64,000 nucleotides of DNA from Collinsella sp. AM34-10 (GTDB taxonomy: Bacteria > Actinomycetota > Coriobacteriia > Coriobacteriales > Coriobacteriaceae). This document shows, piece after piece, positions 35,983 to 45,042 of this stretch. Made by a program: the position numbers and the translations under genes. The notes under the pieces are model-generated. The model saw only the letters and a list, made by a program, of their open reading frames with translations. It was not told the origin of the DNA and searched no databases. The stretch's first letter is position 1; the number at the start of each line of letters is the position of its first letter. The stretch spans positions 382 through 64,381 of the forward strand of contig NZ_QSIL01000007.1 in NCBI RefSeq assembly GCF_003469185.1, written 5' to 3'.

Positions 35983-36025
35983 CGCACGGCTTCCGTTAGT
36001 CGTAAGCCGTGCGGTCCAGTTTTTG
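35983..36025 (+). terminator. Terminator after the VirD4-like gene
   Basis: CGCACGGCTT at 35983-35992 pairs perfectly with AAGCCGTGCG at 36004-36013, followed by GTCCAGTTTTTG. Confidence 0.6.
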
Positions 36026-36059
36026 CCTCCTTACCGATTCCGTTTAGAAGGGAATTGCC

Positions 36060-36662
36060 ATGCCCGTTATGTATCGTGAGCCCAGCATCATAAAGAAGTC
36101 CAAGGACGGCCGTGTTGCCGCTGTCGATATGGCAAGCGAACTGCTCAACAGCCGTGTGCTGCTGCTGGAGGGCGAGGTCAACGATGCGACCTGCAACGGC
36201 CTTATTAAGTCCATGCTGGTGCTGGAGCATCAAAGTGCGACCGAGCCCATCACCCTCATCATCAACAGCCCGGGCGGCAGCGTCACGGCGGGGCTGGCGC
36301 TCATCGACACCATGCAGTCGCTCGATTGCCCCGTGATCACGGTGGGCGAGGGCGTCGTGGCCTCGATGGCCGCGGTGATCTTGGCCTGCGGCGACCACCG
36401 TCAGGTGTACCGCCACACGCAGGTGCTCATCCACCAACTGATGGGCGGCATGGGCATGGCGCAGCAGACCGATATCGAGATCGTGGCCCAGCATACAGCG
36501 GCCATGCGCGCCGAGCTGGACGAGCTGCTGGCCGAGCATGGCAACCTGAGCGCCCAGGAGTTCCACGAGCTCACCGAGCGCGACTGCTGGTGCAACGCCA
36601 GGCGCGCTCTGGAGCTGGGCCTGGTGGACGAGGTGATTGCGCCCAGCAAGAAGGCGCTCTAG
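36060..36662 (+). CDS. Accessory ClpP-type serine protease subunit
   Basis: A 200-residue ClpP homologue. The triad is complete: Ser102 in GVVASMAAVILACG, His125 in VLIHQLMGG and Asp175 in TERDCWCNA, with spacing like E. coli ClpP. LIINSPGGSVTAGLALID is the strand next to the oxyanion hole. It should form a barrel that degrades proteins fed by a Clp ATPase, yet no Clp ATPase gene lies here. It stands inside an accessory cluster beside a VirD4-like ATPase. The spelling GVVASMAAV differs from the usual GxAASMG, as in element-borne variants. Confidence 0.85.
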   Translation: MPVMYREPSIIKKSKDGRVAAVDMASELLNSRVLLLEGEVNDATCNGLIKSMLVLEHQSATEPITLIINSPGGSVTAGLALIDTMQSLDCPVITVGEGVVASMAAVILACGDHRQVYRHTQVLIHQLMGGMGMAQQTDIEIVAQHTAAMRAELDELLAEHGNLSAQEFHELTERDCWCNARRALELGLVDEVIAPSKKAL

Positions 36663-36736
36663 CGGGGCGCATGCCTTACAAGTACGTTGTGCAGGGCGAA
36701 CAAGTGCGTAAATTCACAGCCAGAAAGAGGTTGAAC

Positions 36737-37555
36737 ATGAACAGGATTTGGGACGTCGATGGCATTGAGTGGGAAGACCTGCCCACCGTGAGCGACCTGC
36801 TGTGCGCTGCGGACACAAAGATCCTGGCGCGTGAGGTTGCCCTTCGATACGGCGGCAAGCCGGACGGCCGCGGCCGTGGCGATAGCGAACGCAGCCTAAA
36901 GCGCGCCCGCCGCAAGGTCAAAAAGCTGCGGAAGATGGATCCCGAGCCCAGCGACAAGATCATCCTGTTGCCCAAGCATGTCATCAATCGTCGCGATGCG
37001 GGCCACGGTTTTGGCTATTACGACGTGGGGCCGTGCATCTTTATGCGCGACGGCGTGCAAAGGCTGGGGGAGGACGCACTCGCCAATGTGCTTCCGTGGG
37101 AATTGATCCTGATGGATGATGAGTCCGCGAGCGAAATGCTGGGCTTTCGCGTATGGCTCGAAGGCGAGTGGGATCTATGCGAACGTTATCGCTTTTTGGC
37201 CGTGGTGTGTGTTCGCATGCTGAACAACATCCGGGCGCAAAAGGAGCTGCGCAAGTTCCTCGAGCAGGGCGATGCGGCCTGCGATATGGACGAGGACGAT
37301 GTAGTTGAGGACATTCGCCGCGACGTGCTGTATCCCGAGGAAGTAATTAACGCCAAACTCGGCGGCTATTGGGACGCGAGTTTGGGACTCAACCTGCCCT
37401 GGAAGGACGAGCATCGGCAGACTTGCACGCGGATTGACAGGGCTATCGATGACCTGTTTGCCGAGGAAACGAAGCGCTGCGCTGCGGAGCTTGGGAAGAA
37501 GCTCGAGCGCGGGTATGAGGAGCGCGGGGAGTTACTGAACGGGATGTCCTTGTGA
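36737..37555 (+). CDS. Unknown 272-residue protein of the VirD4/ClpP cluster
   Basis: I choose ATG 36737 because AGAAAGAGG stands 6 bases before it; an upstream in-frame ATG at 36671 would add 22 residues without a good ribosome site. The protein begins MNRIWDVDGIEWEDLPTV, has a basic patch (SERSLKRARRKVKKLRKM) and an acidic C-terminal half with helical character. I recognise no family. It follows the ClpP-like gene by about 75 bp and is likely co-transcribed. Confidence 0.7.
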   Translation: MNRIWDVDGIEWEDLPTVSDLLCAADTKILAREVALRYGGKPDGRGRGDSERSLKRARRKVKKLRKMDPEPSDKIILLPKHVINRRDAGHGFGYYDVGPCIFMRDGVQRLGEDALANVLPWELILMDDESASEMLGFRVWLEGEWDLCERYRFLAVVCVRMLNNIRAQKELRKFLEQGDAACDMDEDDVVEDIRRDVLYPEEVINAKLGGYWDASLGLNLPWKDEHRQTCTRIDRAIDDLFAEETKRCAAELGKKLERGYEERGELLNGMSL

Positions 37556-37642
37556 ACGGTTGCCGACGGTCCGATAAAAATCTGTCCGGACGAAATGATA
37601 GAACGATAGCGTAAATAGCATCTGCACTTTAAGGAGTTAACA

Positions 37643-38080
37643 ATGGGAATCGCCTATAAGGAACTGTTTCGTGTAAACCGTCCTATCTGTGGGCCTGGAC
37701 CAGGAGGTTTCTTCATTAAAAGATTCAAGGAAGGCGGCTACAGTGAGGCTGAATTGCTCGATTTAATTTCGGGAGTGGACTTTTCTCTTGGTGAAGTGGA
37801 TGAGGACATTAGCCTGAAAAAGAAATGCGAAATAGTCGAACAGGCGGTGAGTGGGGTGCATTATACGAGTTGGGCCCCCAGCGTGATCAGCATGATCATC
37901 TCACTTACGGTCGGAGGGTGTCTGTCTGCATGGGCGGGCAACAATTCAATCGCTGCCGGGGTTTTCGTGACGCCATGCCTGATTGCCTTGGGAATATATG
38001 CATGGTTTCGTTTATGCTTTGAGCGAAATCAAACGGTACTGTTGGGTGCGCTGAACCACATAAAGACACTTCAGCCGTAG
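37643..38080 (+). CDS. Small unknown membrane protein
   Basis: A 145-residue protein. Two hydrophobic helices lie near 83-105 (SVISMIISLTVGGCLSAWAG) and 107-127 (AAGVFVTPCLIALGIYAWF). The N-terminal 75 residues are soluble and contain GPGPGGFFIKRFKEGGY. AAGGAG precedes ATG 37643 with 6-base spacing. It is the last gene before a non-coding region with a long palindrome. Function unknown. Confidence 0.7.
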   Translation: MGIAYKELFRVNRPICGPGPGGFFIKRFKEGGYSEAELLDLISGVDFSLGEVDEDISLKKKCEIVEQAVSGVHYTSWAPSVISMIISLTVGGCLSAWAGNNSIAAGVFVTPCLIALGIYAWFRLCFERNQTVLLGALNHIKTLQP

Positions 38081-38441
38081 TTGCATGAAATCGCCGATCG
38101 CCTGCCGTGGGCCCTCGGGACCGCCCTCGCGGCGCCCTTCCCGCTCTTTCCGGACATGGCGTCCTCCGATCTCCCGGGGCCGGCCGACCCGGCCCTCAGG
38201 GTATCGGATTCCCAAATTCATCCGTACATGTACGGATGAATTTGGGAGGTGTTCGGATGAAGTTGATATTCAAGGGGTGCGGCAGTTGGCAGGAATCTCA
38301 AGCGCCCAACCGCCAATCTCCACATTTCTTTGCTAAACTAGCTTTGCGCGGGAAACCGTGCATAGTTCGGGAGCATGTCCCCCAACTGGATCTAGGTTCG
38401 GATGCCGTTGCCCGGACTATTGGTGAAGGTTGGGGGACTTC
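38081..38441. other. Non-coding stretch with a 38-bp perfect palindrome
   Basis: The first half is GC-rich without coding signal. The palindrome at 38210-38247 is followed by a stretch without features up to the convergent SIR2 gene. Confidence 0.6.
38210..38247. repeat. 38-bp perfect palindrome without spacer
   Basis: TCCCAAATTCATCCGTACA at 38210-38228 is followed at once by its exact reverse complement to 38247. The centre is ACATGT. A further half-site, TTCGGATGAA, lies near 38254-38263. Confidence 0.9.
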
Positions 38442-40022
38442 CTACTTTCCATAGCGCAAGAAGTCGTAGATGCGGACGCACTTCCGATAATGCGAATCTT
38501 TCAACAGAGCCCTCTTCTTGGCAGGGTCGTTTCCCACGTCAGCCAGTGCCCGCTTCAGCAACGCTTCCAAGTCGTCGACGTCCATCTCTTCCTCTGAAAG
38601 GCACGGGATGAACGCGAACGGGCTCTTTGGCGCGCATGCATTCGCAAGGCCCTTTATGCTCAGCGACCCTTCGAATCTGCGACGAGTCGCAGGCATCGAT
38701 TTGCGGAACGTTTCGCTTCGATAGCTATCAATCGAGGTGAGCGTTGGGAGATAAGTCGCTATGTCCTTACCGACCTCTCCACCGAGTCCGCGCGTGTACT
38801 TGAAGACAGGCATGTTGTTGGGCCGTTGGCGCACGTACATGTTGAGGTAGTTCTCGACGATGAACTTTGGGTCATAGCGAAGGTTATCGAGCACGATGTC
38901 CTCGAAGATATCTTCAGGTGAAATCGGCTTTCCGATGCTACTTGGTGACACCGACAGGCCGATGACGATCTTCTGGTCCGGGTCAAGGTCGTTGAGGACA
39001 TTGTCTATCCCTGAGACGATGATGTCGGAACTCGGGTCGATGTGCTCCGCAAGCCTGAACACGCTGCCCCTCAACTCGCGGATAAATCGCGTGCTATACA
39101 TTTTCCGGAAGCTGCGCATCGCATCGTAGATCGACTCGAAGTCATCCGTGGTGATCTTCGTCATCGAAAGCGTACGGTCACCGAAACTCATAGCAATCTC
39201 GCCAACAGAGGTGTCGGTTGCGTGCTGAACGAAGATGAGCCGCTTGCCCAGCCGTTTGAGCTTGTCATCTGGTAGGCATTCGCAGATGTCACCCAGTATC
39301 GACCTGATGTTCTCGTCTTGAATCGAATAACCGAGGAAGATGACGGGATACTCGACGAAGAGGGTGAGCAGCTTCGCCGAGAGATACTTCCTCTTCTGCG
39401 CGAACTCCGCATAGTCAGCGCTGGTCAGGACGATGCTTCCCGCCCTCGAGACTGAGCCATGGATCTTGTATATCTCCTGAGAGAAAGCCTGGTCAGAGAA
39501 CAGGAGGTCGCTTTCTCCGACGTAGGTCGTGAAACCAGGGAATAGGGTCTCACACATACAGTCATAATTCGTGGTGATGATGCCGGCAACTTTTTCCCTG
39601 CCCGCCTTCGCCAGCTTCTCAGTTTCGGCGCTCTCGACGAGACGAGCTCTCGCGATCTTATCTGCGACGTAGATCTTCATGGGCGAAGCGTCCCCGGTAA
39701 GCTCGTCACTGTGATCTTCGCGGAAGGCAGCGAATTCATCCGATGCAAAGAGCTCGTGGTTTACTTCGCTTTCCATGAGCGTGGCAACGTACGGCAGTTC
39801 GGACTCGACCTCGCCGTTCTGGACAGCAATCTTCGCCTGGCTCTTGAAGCGCGCGAAGGCATATGGGTCGTCAAGCACCTCGGCGCAGATATCCGAAAGC
39901 AGCCCCTCCCATCCCGGCGTGCCGCAGTAACGACGGGAGAGGCCAGAGCCGATGAAGAGAAACGGATAACGCCCGGCATCATCAACAGCTTTGTGGATTA
40001 TCGATTTGATTCTCTCGTCCAT
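38442..40022 (-). CDS. SIR2-domain protein, probable defence NADase
   Basis: A 526-residue protein. The N-terminal SIR2 domain (about 15-275) has FLFIGSGLSRRY, TTNYD in AGIITTNYDCMC, KIHGSVSRAGSIVLT and VIFLGYSIQDENIR, so the catalytic Asn and His of NAD-degrading SIR2 proteins are present. The C-terminal 250 residues show no fold I recognise. Start ATG 40022 follows GGAGGAAAG. Bacterial SIR2 effectors cause abortive infection by removing NAD. It lies in a defence-gene neighbourhood next to a restriction cassette. Confidence 0.8.
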   Translation of the reverse strand: MDERIKSIIHKAVDDAGRYPFLFIGSGLSRRYCGTPGWEGLLSDICAEVLDDPYAFARFKSQAKIAVQNGEVESELPYVATLMESEVNHELFASDEFAAFREDHSDELTGDASPMKIYVADKIARARLVESAETEKLAKAGREKVAGIITTNYDCMCETLFPGFTTYVGESDLLFSDQAFSQEIYKIHGSVSRAGSIVLTSADYAEFAQKRKYLSAKLLTLFVEYPVIFLGYSIQDENIRSILGDICECLPDDKLKRLGKRLIFVQHATDTSVGEIAMSFGDRTLSMTKITTDDFESIYDAMRSFRKMYSTRFIRELRGSVFRLAEHIDPSSDIIVSGIDNVLNDLDPDQKIVIGLSVSPSSIGKPISPEDIFEDIVLDNLRYDPKFIVENYLNMYVRQRPNNMPVFKYTRGLGGEVGKDIATYLPTLTSIDSYRSETFRKSMPATRRRFEGSLSIKGLANACAPKSPFAFIPCLSEEEMDVDDLEALLKRALADVGNDPAKKRALLKDSHYRKCVRIYDFLRYGK

Positions 40023-40061
40023 AATCTTTCCTCCTGTACCAATCGACATGCTCGTGAAATG

Positions 40062-40472
40062 TTATCCCACCAACTTCGGCGAGTGCGGGCTGAAAGCATC
40101 GTTGCCGTTCTGCCCGTCGACCAATCCGCACGCGAGACTCAGCGGCACAACTGCAGCGTTCTCGACCTCCACGCTAAGCACGTAGTGGAAGTCCGCCCCC
40201 TGGCTCCCACGATTCCGCTCGTAACCAATGGCGGCCAGCCGGTCGGCTAGTTCGTCTCTCGAAACCAGCTCGTTAGCCTTCACCTTGCAAAGCATGGGTT
40301 CAAGTTCGTAAGTGTTTGTCTCGCTGATTGCGTTCCTGTAGAAGCGGAAATGGGTCGTACGAAAGAGATCTTTATGATGGGAGTACACGTGCCCGTCCTT
40401 AATGGCGTAGAAGTAGAAAAGGAACTCACCGCCCTCGTTTAGCCTGCCGCTACTTTCAAGGAAGCGGTAAAT
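40062..40472 (-). pseudogene. Relic of the McrC-like 3' end
   Basis: The reading frame encodes a 136-residue segment very close to the C-terminus of the McrC-like protein at 45043-47478, for example FLFYFYAIKDGHVYSHHKDL and NGNDAFSPHSPK in both. Upstream of 40472 the similarity stops and the frame looks non-coding. It lies in opposite orientation to its intact relative and 40 bp upstream of the SIR2 gene. It is most likely what remains of an older copy of the restriction gene. Confidence 0.7.
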
Positions 40473-41352
40473 TTGTGGCGCTACAACGGAGAGCCGATTA
40501 CGCTTCCGAAGCGATTTGCCCCACGAGCTGAGTTTATTGAATACCACAACGATATGATATTTAAAGGGTAATTGGACTATCTCCCGACCAAACGAGGATT
40601 CGGATTGGCTTGCTGAAATGTGGCAGTGCCCTGTTCTAAGCAACGTATTTGCGATAGAGTCGCGCGGGAACGGTGCTCGGGGCCGTTGCACCAGTAGCAA
40701 ATTACTTATATCGAGCGATGTGATGCTGCGATTTCGGAAATGCTTGCCTGGTTGTGGCGCCGACTTCGAAAAGCTGGTTTTTATTTCCATTACAGCTGAA
40801 ACAGGCCGTCAAAATTCATGGAAGATCTTTTCGATAGTAATGGATGAACTGAGGAGGTTTGTCTGGAGGGTGGATCGAGGTTCAAGATTGTTGCGCTCTG
40901 AAACGTTTCAGCTGAGGTCGGAGAGCGATCGCATGAGTCGATTTATATTTCGGCAGCGTTGCATCCATAGAAGAGAGAGGGATGCGTATTCGTTTGGCAG
41001 CGAGGGCGTGAGTGGGCGGGAACTTCGTGGCGTACAGCAATAAGGCTATACCTAAAAGCCTTTGTGTTGAACGGGTTTTCGCGGGAGCGGAGGGTGCGTG
41101 CCGCGAGGGACGGTCCGCGGCACGACCGACCCGGCGCGGCATCCGGAGCGGACGCGGATGCGGCGCGGACGGCCTCTGACGGGCGAGCATGCGACAGTGG
41201 TTGCCCTGCTGGGCGGCAATAAGCTCGAATCGAGCACGAGCGATTCTTGTCCGGGCGAAGCGTTACAACTGGATTTGTTCTGTTGCCGACTGATCTTGAA
41301 GCATGTTGGAAGAAACGAAATTATAATTATTTATTTGTCTGTATCTATCGAA
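40473..41352. other. Long region without a convincing gene
   Basis: No coding sequence here is convincing. TATAAT at 41322-41327 lies just before the first methyltransferase gene and is a likely -10 box; TTGAAG at 41296-41301 is 20 bp away, too far for an ideal -35. The segment 41098-41180 is GC-rich with repeated CGGAC words. Confidence 0.5.
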
Positions 41353-42291
41353 ATGGAGACCGAGCGCGTGGAAAACGAGAGGAACATAACGGCAGTTGAC
41401 CTTTTCGCCGGCTGCGGCGGAATGTCCCTCGGCTTCGAAAAGGCTGGCGTCAATGTTGTGGCTGCCTACGACAATTGGGACGCTGCCATTGATGTCTATC
41501 GCGCTAACTTCCAGCATCCTGTTTTCAAAAGGGATCTCTCCGACGTTTCCGTATCCGAGGAAGTTGCCGGCTTCGCTCCGGATATCATCATCGGCGGGCC
41601 TCCTTGTCAGGATTTCTCGCAGGCCGGCAAGAGATCCGAGGATGGTGGGCGCGCAATCCTCTCTGTTAGATATGCCGAGATCATCGCGAGGTGCAAGCCT
41701 CGCTTCATCGTTATGGAGAACGTCCCACGCGTTCGAACGAGCAAATCCATGGAAGCGATTCGGGCCACCCTCAAAGCGCAGGGTTATGGCTTGAGTGGGC
41801 GAGTGATGGATGCAAGCCTGTGCGGGGTCCCCCAAGCTCGCAAGAGATACTTCTTGATCGGATGCCTTGGGGCGCCCGACGGGTTCCTCGACCCATATCT
41901 TGAGAAGGGCCTTTCTGACCATCAGATGACAATTCGTGAGTATCTCGGTAACGAGCTTGGAATTGATTACTACTTCAGAATTCCGCGAAGCTACACGAGG
42001 CGGGCCATCTTCAGCATCGACGAGCCCTCGGTCACTATTCGTGGTGTGGACAGGCCGATACCGCCGAACTACAAGCTTCACCCCAACGACGCGGCGGACC
42101 TCAGTCAAGCCCGGTGCTTGACTCCAAAGGAACGCAGTAGGATCCAGACTTTCCCGGAGTCTTTCAAGTTCTTTGGGAGTAAGACGGATATCAACCAGAT
42201 GGTGGGCAACGCCGTACCGGTAAACCTTGCCACCTACGTTGCACGAGCGCTACTAGAGTACAGGAGGGATGTGAGCGATGGACTGCGTTGA
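41353..42291 (+). CDS. C5-cytosine DNA methyltransferase 1 (LlaJI-like)
   Basis: A 312-residue m5C methyltransferase. In order: motif I VDLFAGCGGMSLGFEKAG, motif IV IGGPPCQDFSQAGKR with the catalytic Cys, motif VI FIVMENV, motif VIII CGVPQARKRYFLIG, motif IX DEPSVTIRG and motif X MVGNAVPVNLA. The target-recognition region is short. A GTG at 41368 has a better-spaced GGAG and may be the true start. It overlaps the second methyltransferase gene by 14 bp. Pairs of short m5C enzymes usually protect the two strands of an asymmetric site. Confidence 0.93.
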   Translation: METERVENERNITAVDLFAGCGGMSLGFEKAGVNVVAAYDNWDAAIDVYRANFQHPVFKRDLSDVSVSEEVAGFAPDIIIGGPPCQDFSQAGKRSEDGGRAILSVRYAEIIARCKPRFIVMENVPRVRTSKSMEAIRATLKAQGYGLSGRVMDASLCGVPQARKRYFLIGCLGAPDGFLDPYLEKGLSDHQMTIREYLGNELGIDYYFRIPRSYTRRAIFSIDEPSVTIRGVDRPIPPNYKLHPNDAADLSQARCLTPKERSRIQTFPESFKFFGSKTDINQMVGNAVPVNLATYVARALLEYRRDVSDGLR

Positions 42292-43165
42292 TCTTTTCTC
42301 GGGATGCGGCGGTATGTCGCTCGGATTCCAGAATGCGGGCTTCAACATAAAGGCGGCGTTTGATAACTGGCAGGCGGCTGTCGACATCTATTCGGCAAAC
42401 TTCGACCACCCGGCATTCAAATACGATCTTTACGATGCGGAAGCGGTCCCGAAAATTGAAGAGTATTCGCCGTCGATGATAATCGGTGGCCCCCCTTGCC
42501 AGGACTTCTCCATTGCGGGCGCCAGACAGCGCGGCAAAAGGGCCAATCTCACCATCCGATATGCTGAGATAGTTCGGGACGTCAGACCCGAGTGGTTCGT
42601 CATGGAGAATGTTTACAATATCGAGCGGATGGACGTCCTGCCCGAGGCGCTGGAAATATTCCGCAATGCTGGATACGGTCTCACGAGGCGCGTCCTCAAC
42701 GCCAGTCTATGTGGTGTGCCTCAGATTCGCAGGCGCTTTATCCTTGTCGGTCATCTTGGTGATAAAGATGACTTTCTCGGCGAACTCTTGGATTCAAGGC
42801 TGAGCGACAAGCAGATGACCGTCAGGGATTACCTTGGCGATTCGCTCGGCACGCAATACTTCTACATGCATCCACGCAACTTCCAGCGTAGGGGCGTCTT
42901 CACGATTGACGAGCCAGCGGTAACGGTACGAGGCACCAACCGTCCGATACCGCCAGCATATAAGAGGCATCATGCCGACAAGGCTGATATTTCTGAAGGT
43001 GTGAGAGCCTTAACATACAAGGAGCGCAGCTATCTGCAAACCTTCCCCGAAGAGTTTGAGTTTGTCGGGTCCAAGACAGACATTGAGCAGGCGATTGGCA
43101 ATGCCGTGCCAGTTAAGCTTGCTGAGTACGTTGCTAGATGCATAGCTGACTATGCAGCAGATTAA
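42278..43165 (+). CDS. C5-cytosine DNA methyltransferase 2 (LlaJI-like)
   Basis: A 295-residue m5C methyltransferase closely related to the gene before it. Motif I is VDLFSGCGGMSLGFQNAG, motif IV IGGPPCQDFSIAGARQ, motif VI FVMENV, motif VIII CGVPQIRRRFILVG and motif X IGNAVPVKLA. It begins right at the motif I strand, with AGGAGGG before the ATG. Two enzymes, one per strand, followed by McrB- and McrC-like genes match the layout of the lactococcal LlaJI system. Confidence 0.93.
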   Translation: MDCVDLFSGCGGMSLGFQNAGFNIKAAFDNWQAAVDIYSANFDHPAFKYDLYDAEAVPKIEEYSPSMIIGGPPCQDFSIAGARQRGKRANLTIRYAEIVRDVRPEWFVMENVYNIERMDVLPEALEIFRNAGYGLTRRVLNASLCGVPQIRRRFILVGHLGDKDDFLGELLDSRLSDKQMTVRDYLGDSLGTQYFYMHPRNFQRRGVFTIDEPAVTVRGTNRPIPPAYKRHHADKADISEGVRALTYKERSYLQTFPEEFEFVGSKTDIEQAIGNAVPVKLAEYVARCIADYAAD

Positions 43166-43179
43166 TTGTGGTGGTTGCC

Positions 43180-45039
43180 ATGTCCTTTGTCGATGAATGG
43201 AATTTGAGCTATCCCATTCCGAATTCTATATATAGCGAGAATACGCTATCCGTTCGCGGGAGAACAGTTGGACAAGGTGGTGCTGGACAGTACGAACTCA
43301 AAGGTTCAGGCTCTCTTGCAAACGGGGATACGCTGACTGCAGTTGACATTATCGGACACGCAATCATCTTGGAAGTAGTCGTACCCTCTACTGGGCAAGT
43401 TGTCTCCCTTGGCACGCGTTATCCCGTTGCAAAAAAAGGCGGAAAAGTACGTGTGCAAATACAAGGAGACGGGGCAAAGCGTCCAAATGTCGGCAACTTG
43501 TTTGCCGCACTGCTGTTGTTGCCAGTGACGGGCAAAGTAAACGATTCATCGCCGTTGCAAGAGGACGGTTTTGCGGAAAGGACATTCTGGATGGATGCAG
43601 CCGAAGTAAAGCCTGTGGGCGTCTCCGAAGATGCATATATCTTGGAGCTAACGAAACTCTTCTTCGCCACTGGAAGCAGATACAAAGACGGGCAGTTTTC
43701 GGGTGCGATAGATTACGACTACAAGTCGAGAATTGACGATCTTATTGCCCTTTGCAATCGCGGATGCAAGATGAGGGCTGGTAGCCTGACCACGGCATTC
43801 AAGTATTTCGCTGACGTTTACGCAGGGAAACTTGAGTTTGATTACAGCGTGGCTGAGTTCATGCGAAACCTCATAGCGAGCCAATTGATTGCCGAAGAGG
43901 GCATCGACTACGAACAAGGCGATGACGTGCTGCCCGCAATGCATCAACTAATCGACCTTGCTGCAAAGAATTCATCGAAAGCATCAAGCAGAGAGAAGAG
44001 GACTTTTCAGCTAAACAACCTTCCAGCTGAATTTAAAACCGACTTCTCCAGGCGCTACATCACGTCACTACTGGCAAAGCCCTTTGTCATCCTTGCTGGC
44101 AACAGCGGAACAGGCAAGACGCGGATTTCCAAGCGTTTTGCAAAGTACCTTGAGGTCTTGGATGAAGACGGGGAGCCAAACTGGTTGCTCGTCCCGGTCG
44201 GTGCCGACTGGACCGACAACACCAAGGTGCTGGGCTTCTTCAACCCGATTGCAGACGGCGGCAAAGGCGCGTACGAAGAGACCGGCATACTGAGACTCAT
44301 CGAACGGGCCAACGCTAACCCCGAGGTTCCGTATTTCCTCATCCTCGACGAGATGAACCTGAGCCATGTCGAGCGGTATTTCTCAGACTTCCTCAGCCAC
44401 ATGGAGACCATCGGCGAGGATAACCTCATCGTGCTTGATGGGTACGGCGATGGCGGTGCTGACAGGCTGCCCTATCCGCAGAACCTGTTCGTTGTCGGCA
44501 CCGTGAACATCGATGAGACCACTTACATGTTTAGCCCCAAGGTGCTCGACAGGGCAAACGTCATAGAGTTCAAGCCGTCGAAGGCCGAAGTCCTCGCAGG
44601 GTTCAAAGCCATCGAGGATGCGCCGGACGTTGCCGTCGCAGCTTCCGGCGTCCCCCAGGCTTTTCTGCGTCTCGCCAAGGACATATGGGAGGGAGCCAAT
44701 TACATCAGCGAAGATGATGCTAACGCCATCTTCGAGAAGTTCGGCAAGCTGTATGAAGAGCTGGAGAAATGCGGCTATGAGTTTGCCTTCCGCACCGTGC
44801 GCGAAGTGCGAATGTACGTTAATGCCGCGCACGAGCTTGACGGCGAGAACTACGAACTCGAGCGTTCTGTCGATGAGCAGATTGTCCAGAAGGTGCTGCC
44901 GAAGCTCCATGGTAACAAACGTGAGATCGGCAATCTGCTTAAAAGCCTGAAAGACATATGCGATGGCGAGCTGAGCTCCGTTAAGATAAGCCAGATGGCA
45001 GCGAAACTCGATAACGTGCAGTATGCGAGCTTCATCTAG
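43180..45039 (+). CDS. McrB-like AAA+ NTPase, restriction subunit
   Basis: A 619-residue protein. The first 290 residues are probably the DNA-recognition part and show no known motif. The AAA+ domain (about 300-480) has Walker A ILAGNSGTGKTRIS, Walker B YFLILDEMNLSHVERYF and GTVNIDETTYMFSPKVLDRA, the pattern of McrB-type GTPases. Such proteins translocate DNA and call the McrC nuclease. GGTGGTT lies before ATG 43180; a GTG at 43168 is another possible start. It stands 14 bp after the second methyltransferase and 3 bp before the mcrC-like gene. Confidence 0.9.
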   Translation: MSFVDEWNLSYPIPNSIYSENTLSVRGRTVGQGGAGQYELKGSGSLANGDTLTAVDIIGHAIILEVVVPSTGQVVSLGTRYPVAKKGGKVRVQIQGDGAKRPNVGNLFAALLLLPVTGKVNDSSPLQEDGFAERTFWMDAAEVKPVGVSEDAYILELTKLFFATGSRYKDGQFSGAIDYDYKSRIDDLIALCNRGCKMRAGSLTTAFKYFADVYAGKLEFDYSVAEFMRNLIASQLIAEEGIDYEQGDDVLPAMHQLIDLAAKNSSKASSREKRTFQLNNLPAEFKTDFSRRYITSLLAKPFVILAGNSGTGKTRISKRFAKYLEVLDEDGEPNWLLVPVGADWTDNTKVLGFFNPIADGGKGAYEETGILRLIERANANPEVPYFLILDEMNLSHVERYFSDFLSHMETIGEDNLIVLDGYGDGGADRLPYPQNLFVVGTVNIDETTYMFSPKVLDRANVIEFKPSKAEVLAGFKAIEDAPDVAVAASGVPQAFLRLAKDIWEGANYISEDDANAIFEKFGKLYEELEKCGYEFAFRTVREVRMYVNAAHELDGENYELERSVDEQIVQKVLPKLHGNKREIGNLLKSLKDICDGELSSVKISQMAAKLDNVQYASFI

Positions 45040-45042
45040 CCT

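Noticed and set aside
40473..40790. N-terminal extension of the McrC relic as a real protein start
   Set aside because: The translated stretch has no similarity to McrC and no coding character; the similarity begins sharply near 40472.
41098..41352. N-terminal extension of the first methyltransferase from 41098
   Set aside because: The extra 85 residues are Arg/Pro-rich and non-conserved in character, and the likely -10 box at 41322 lies within them.
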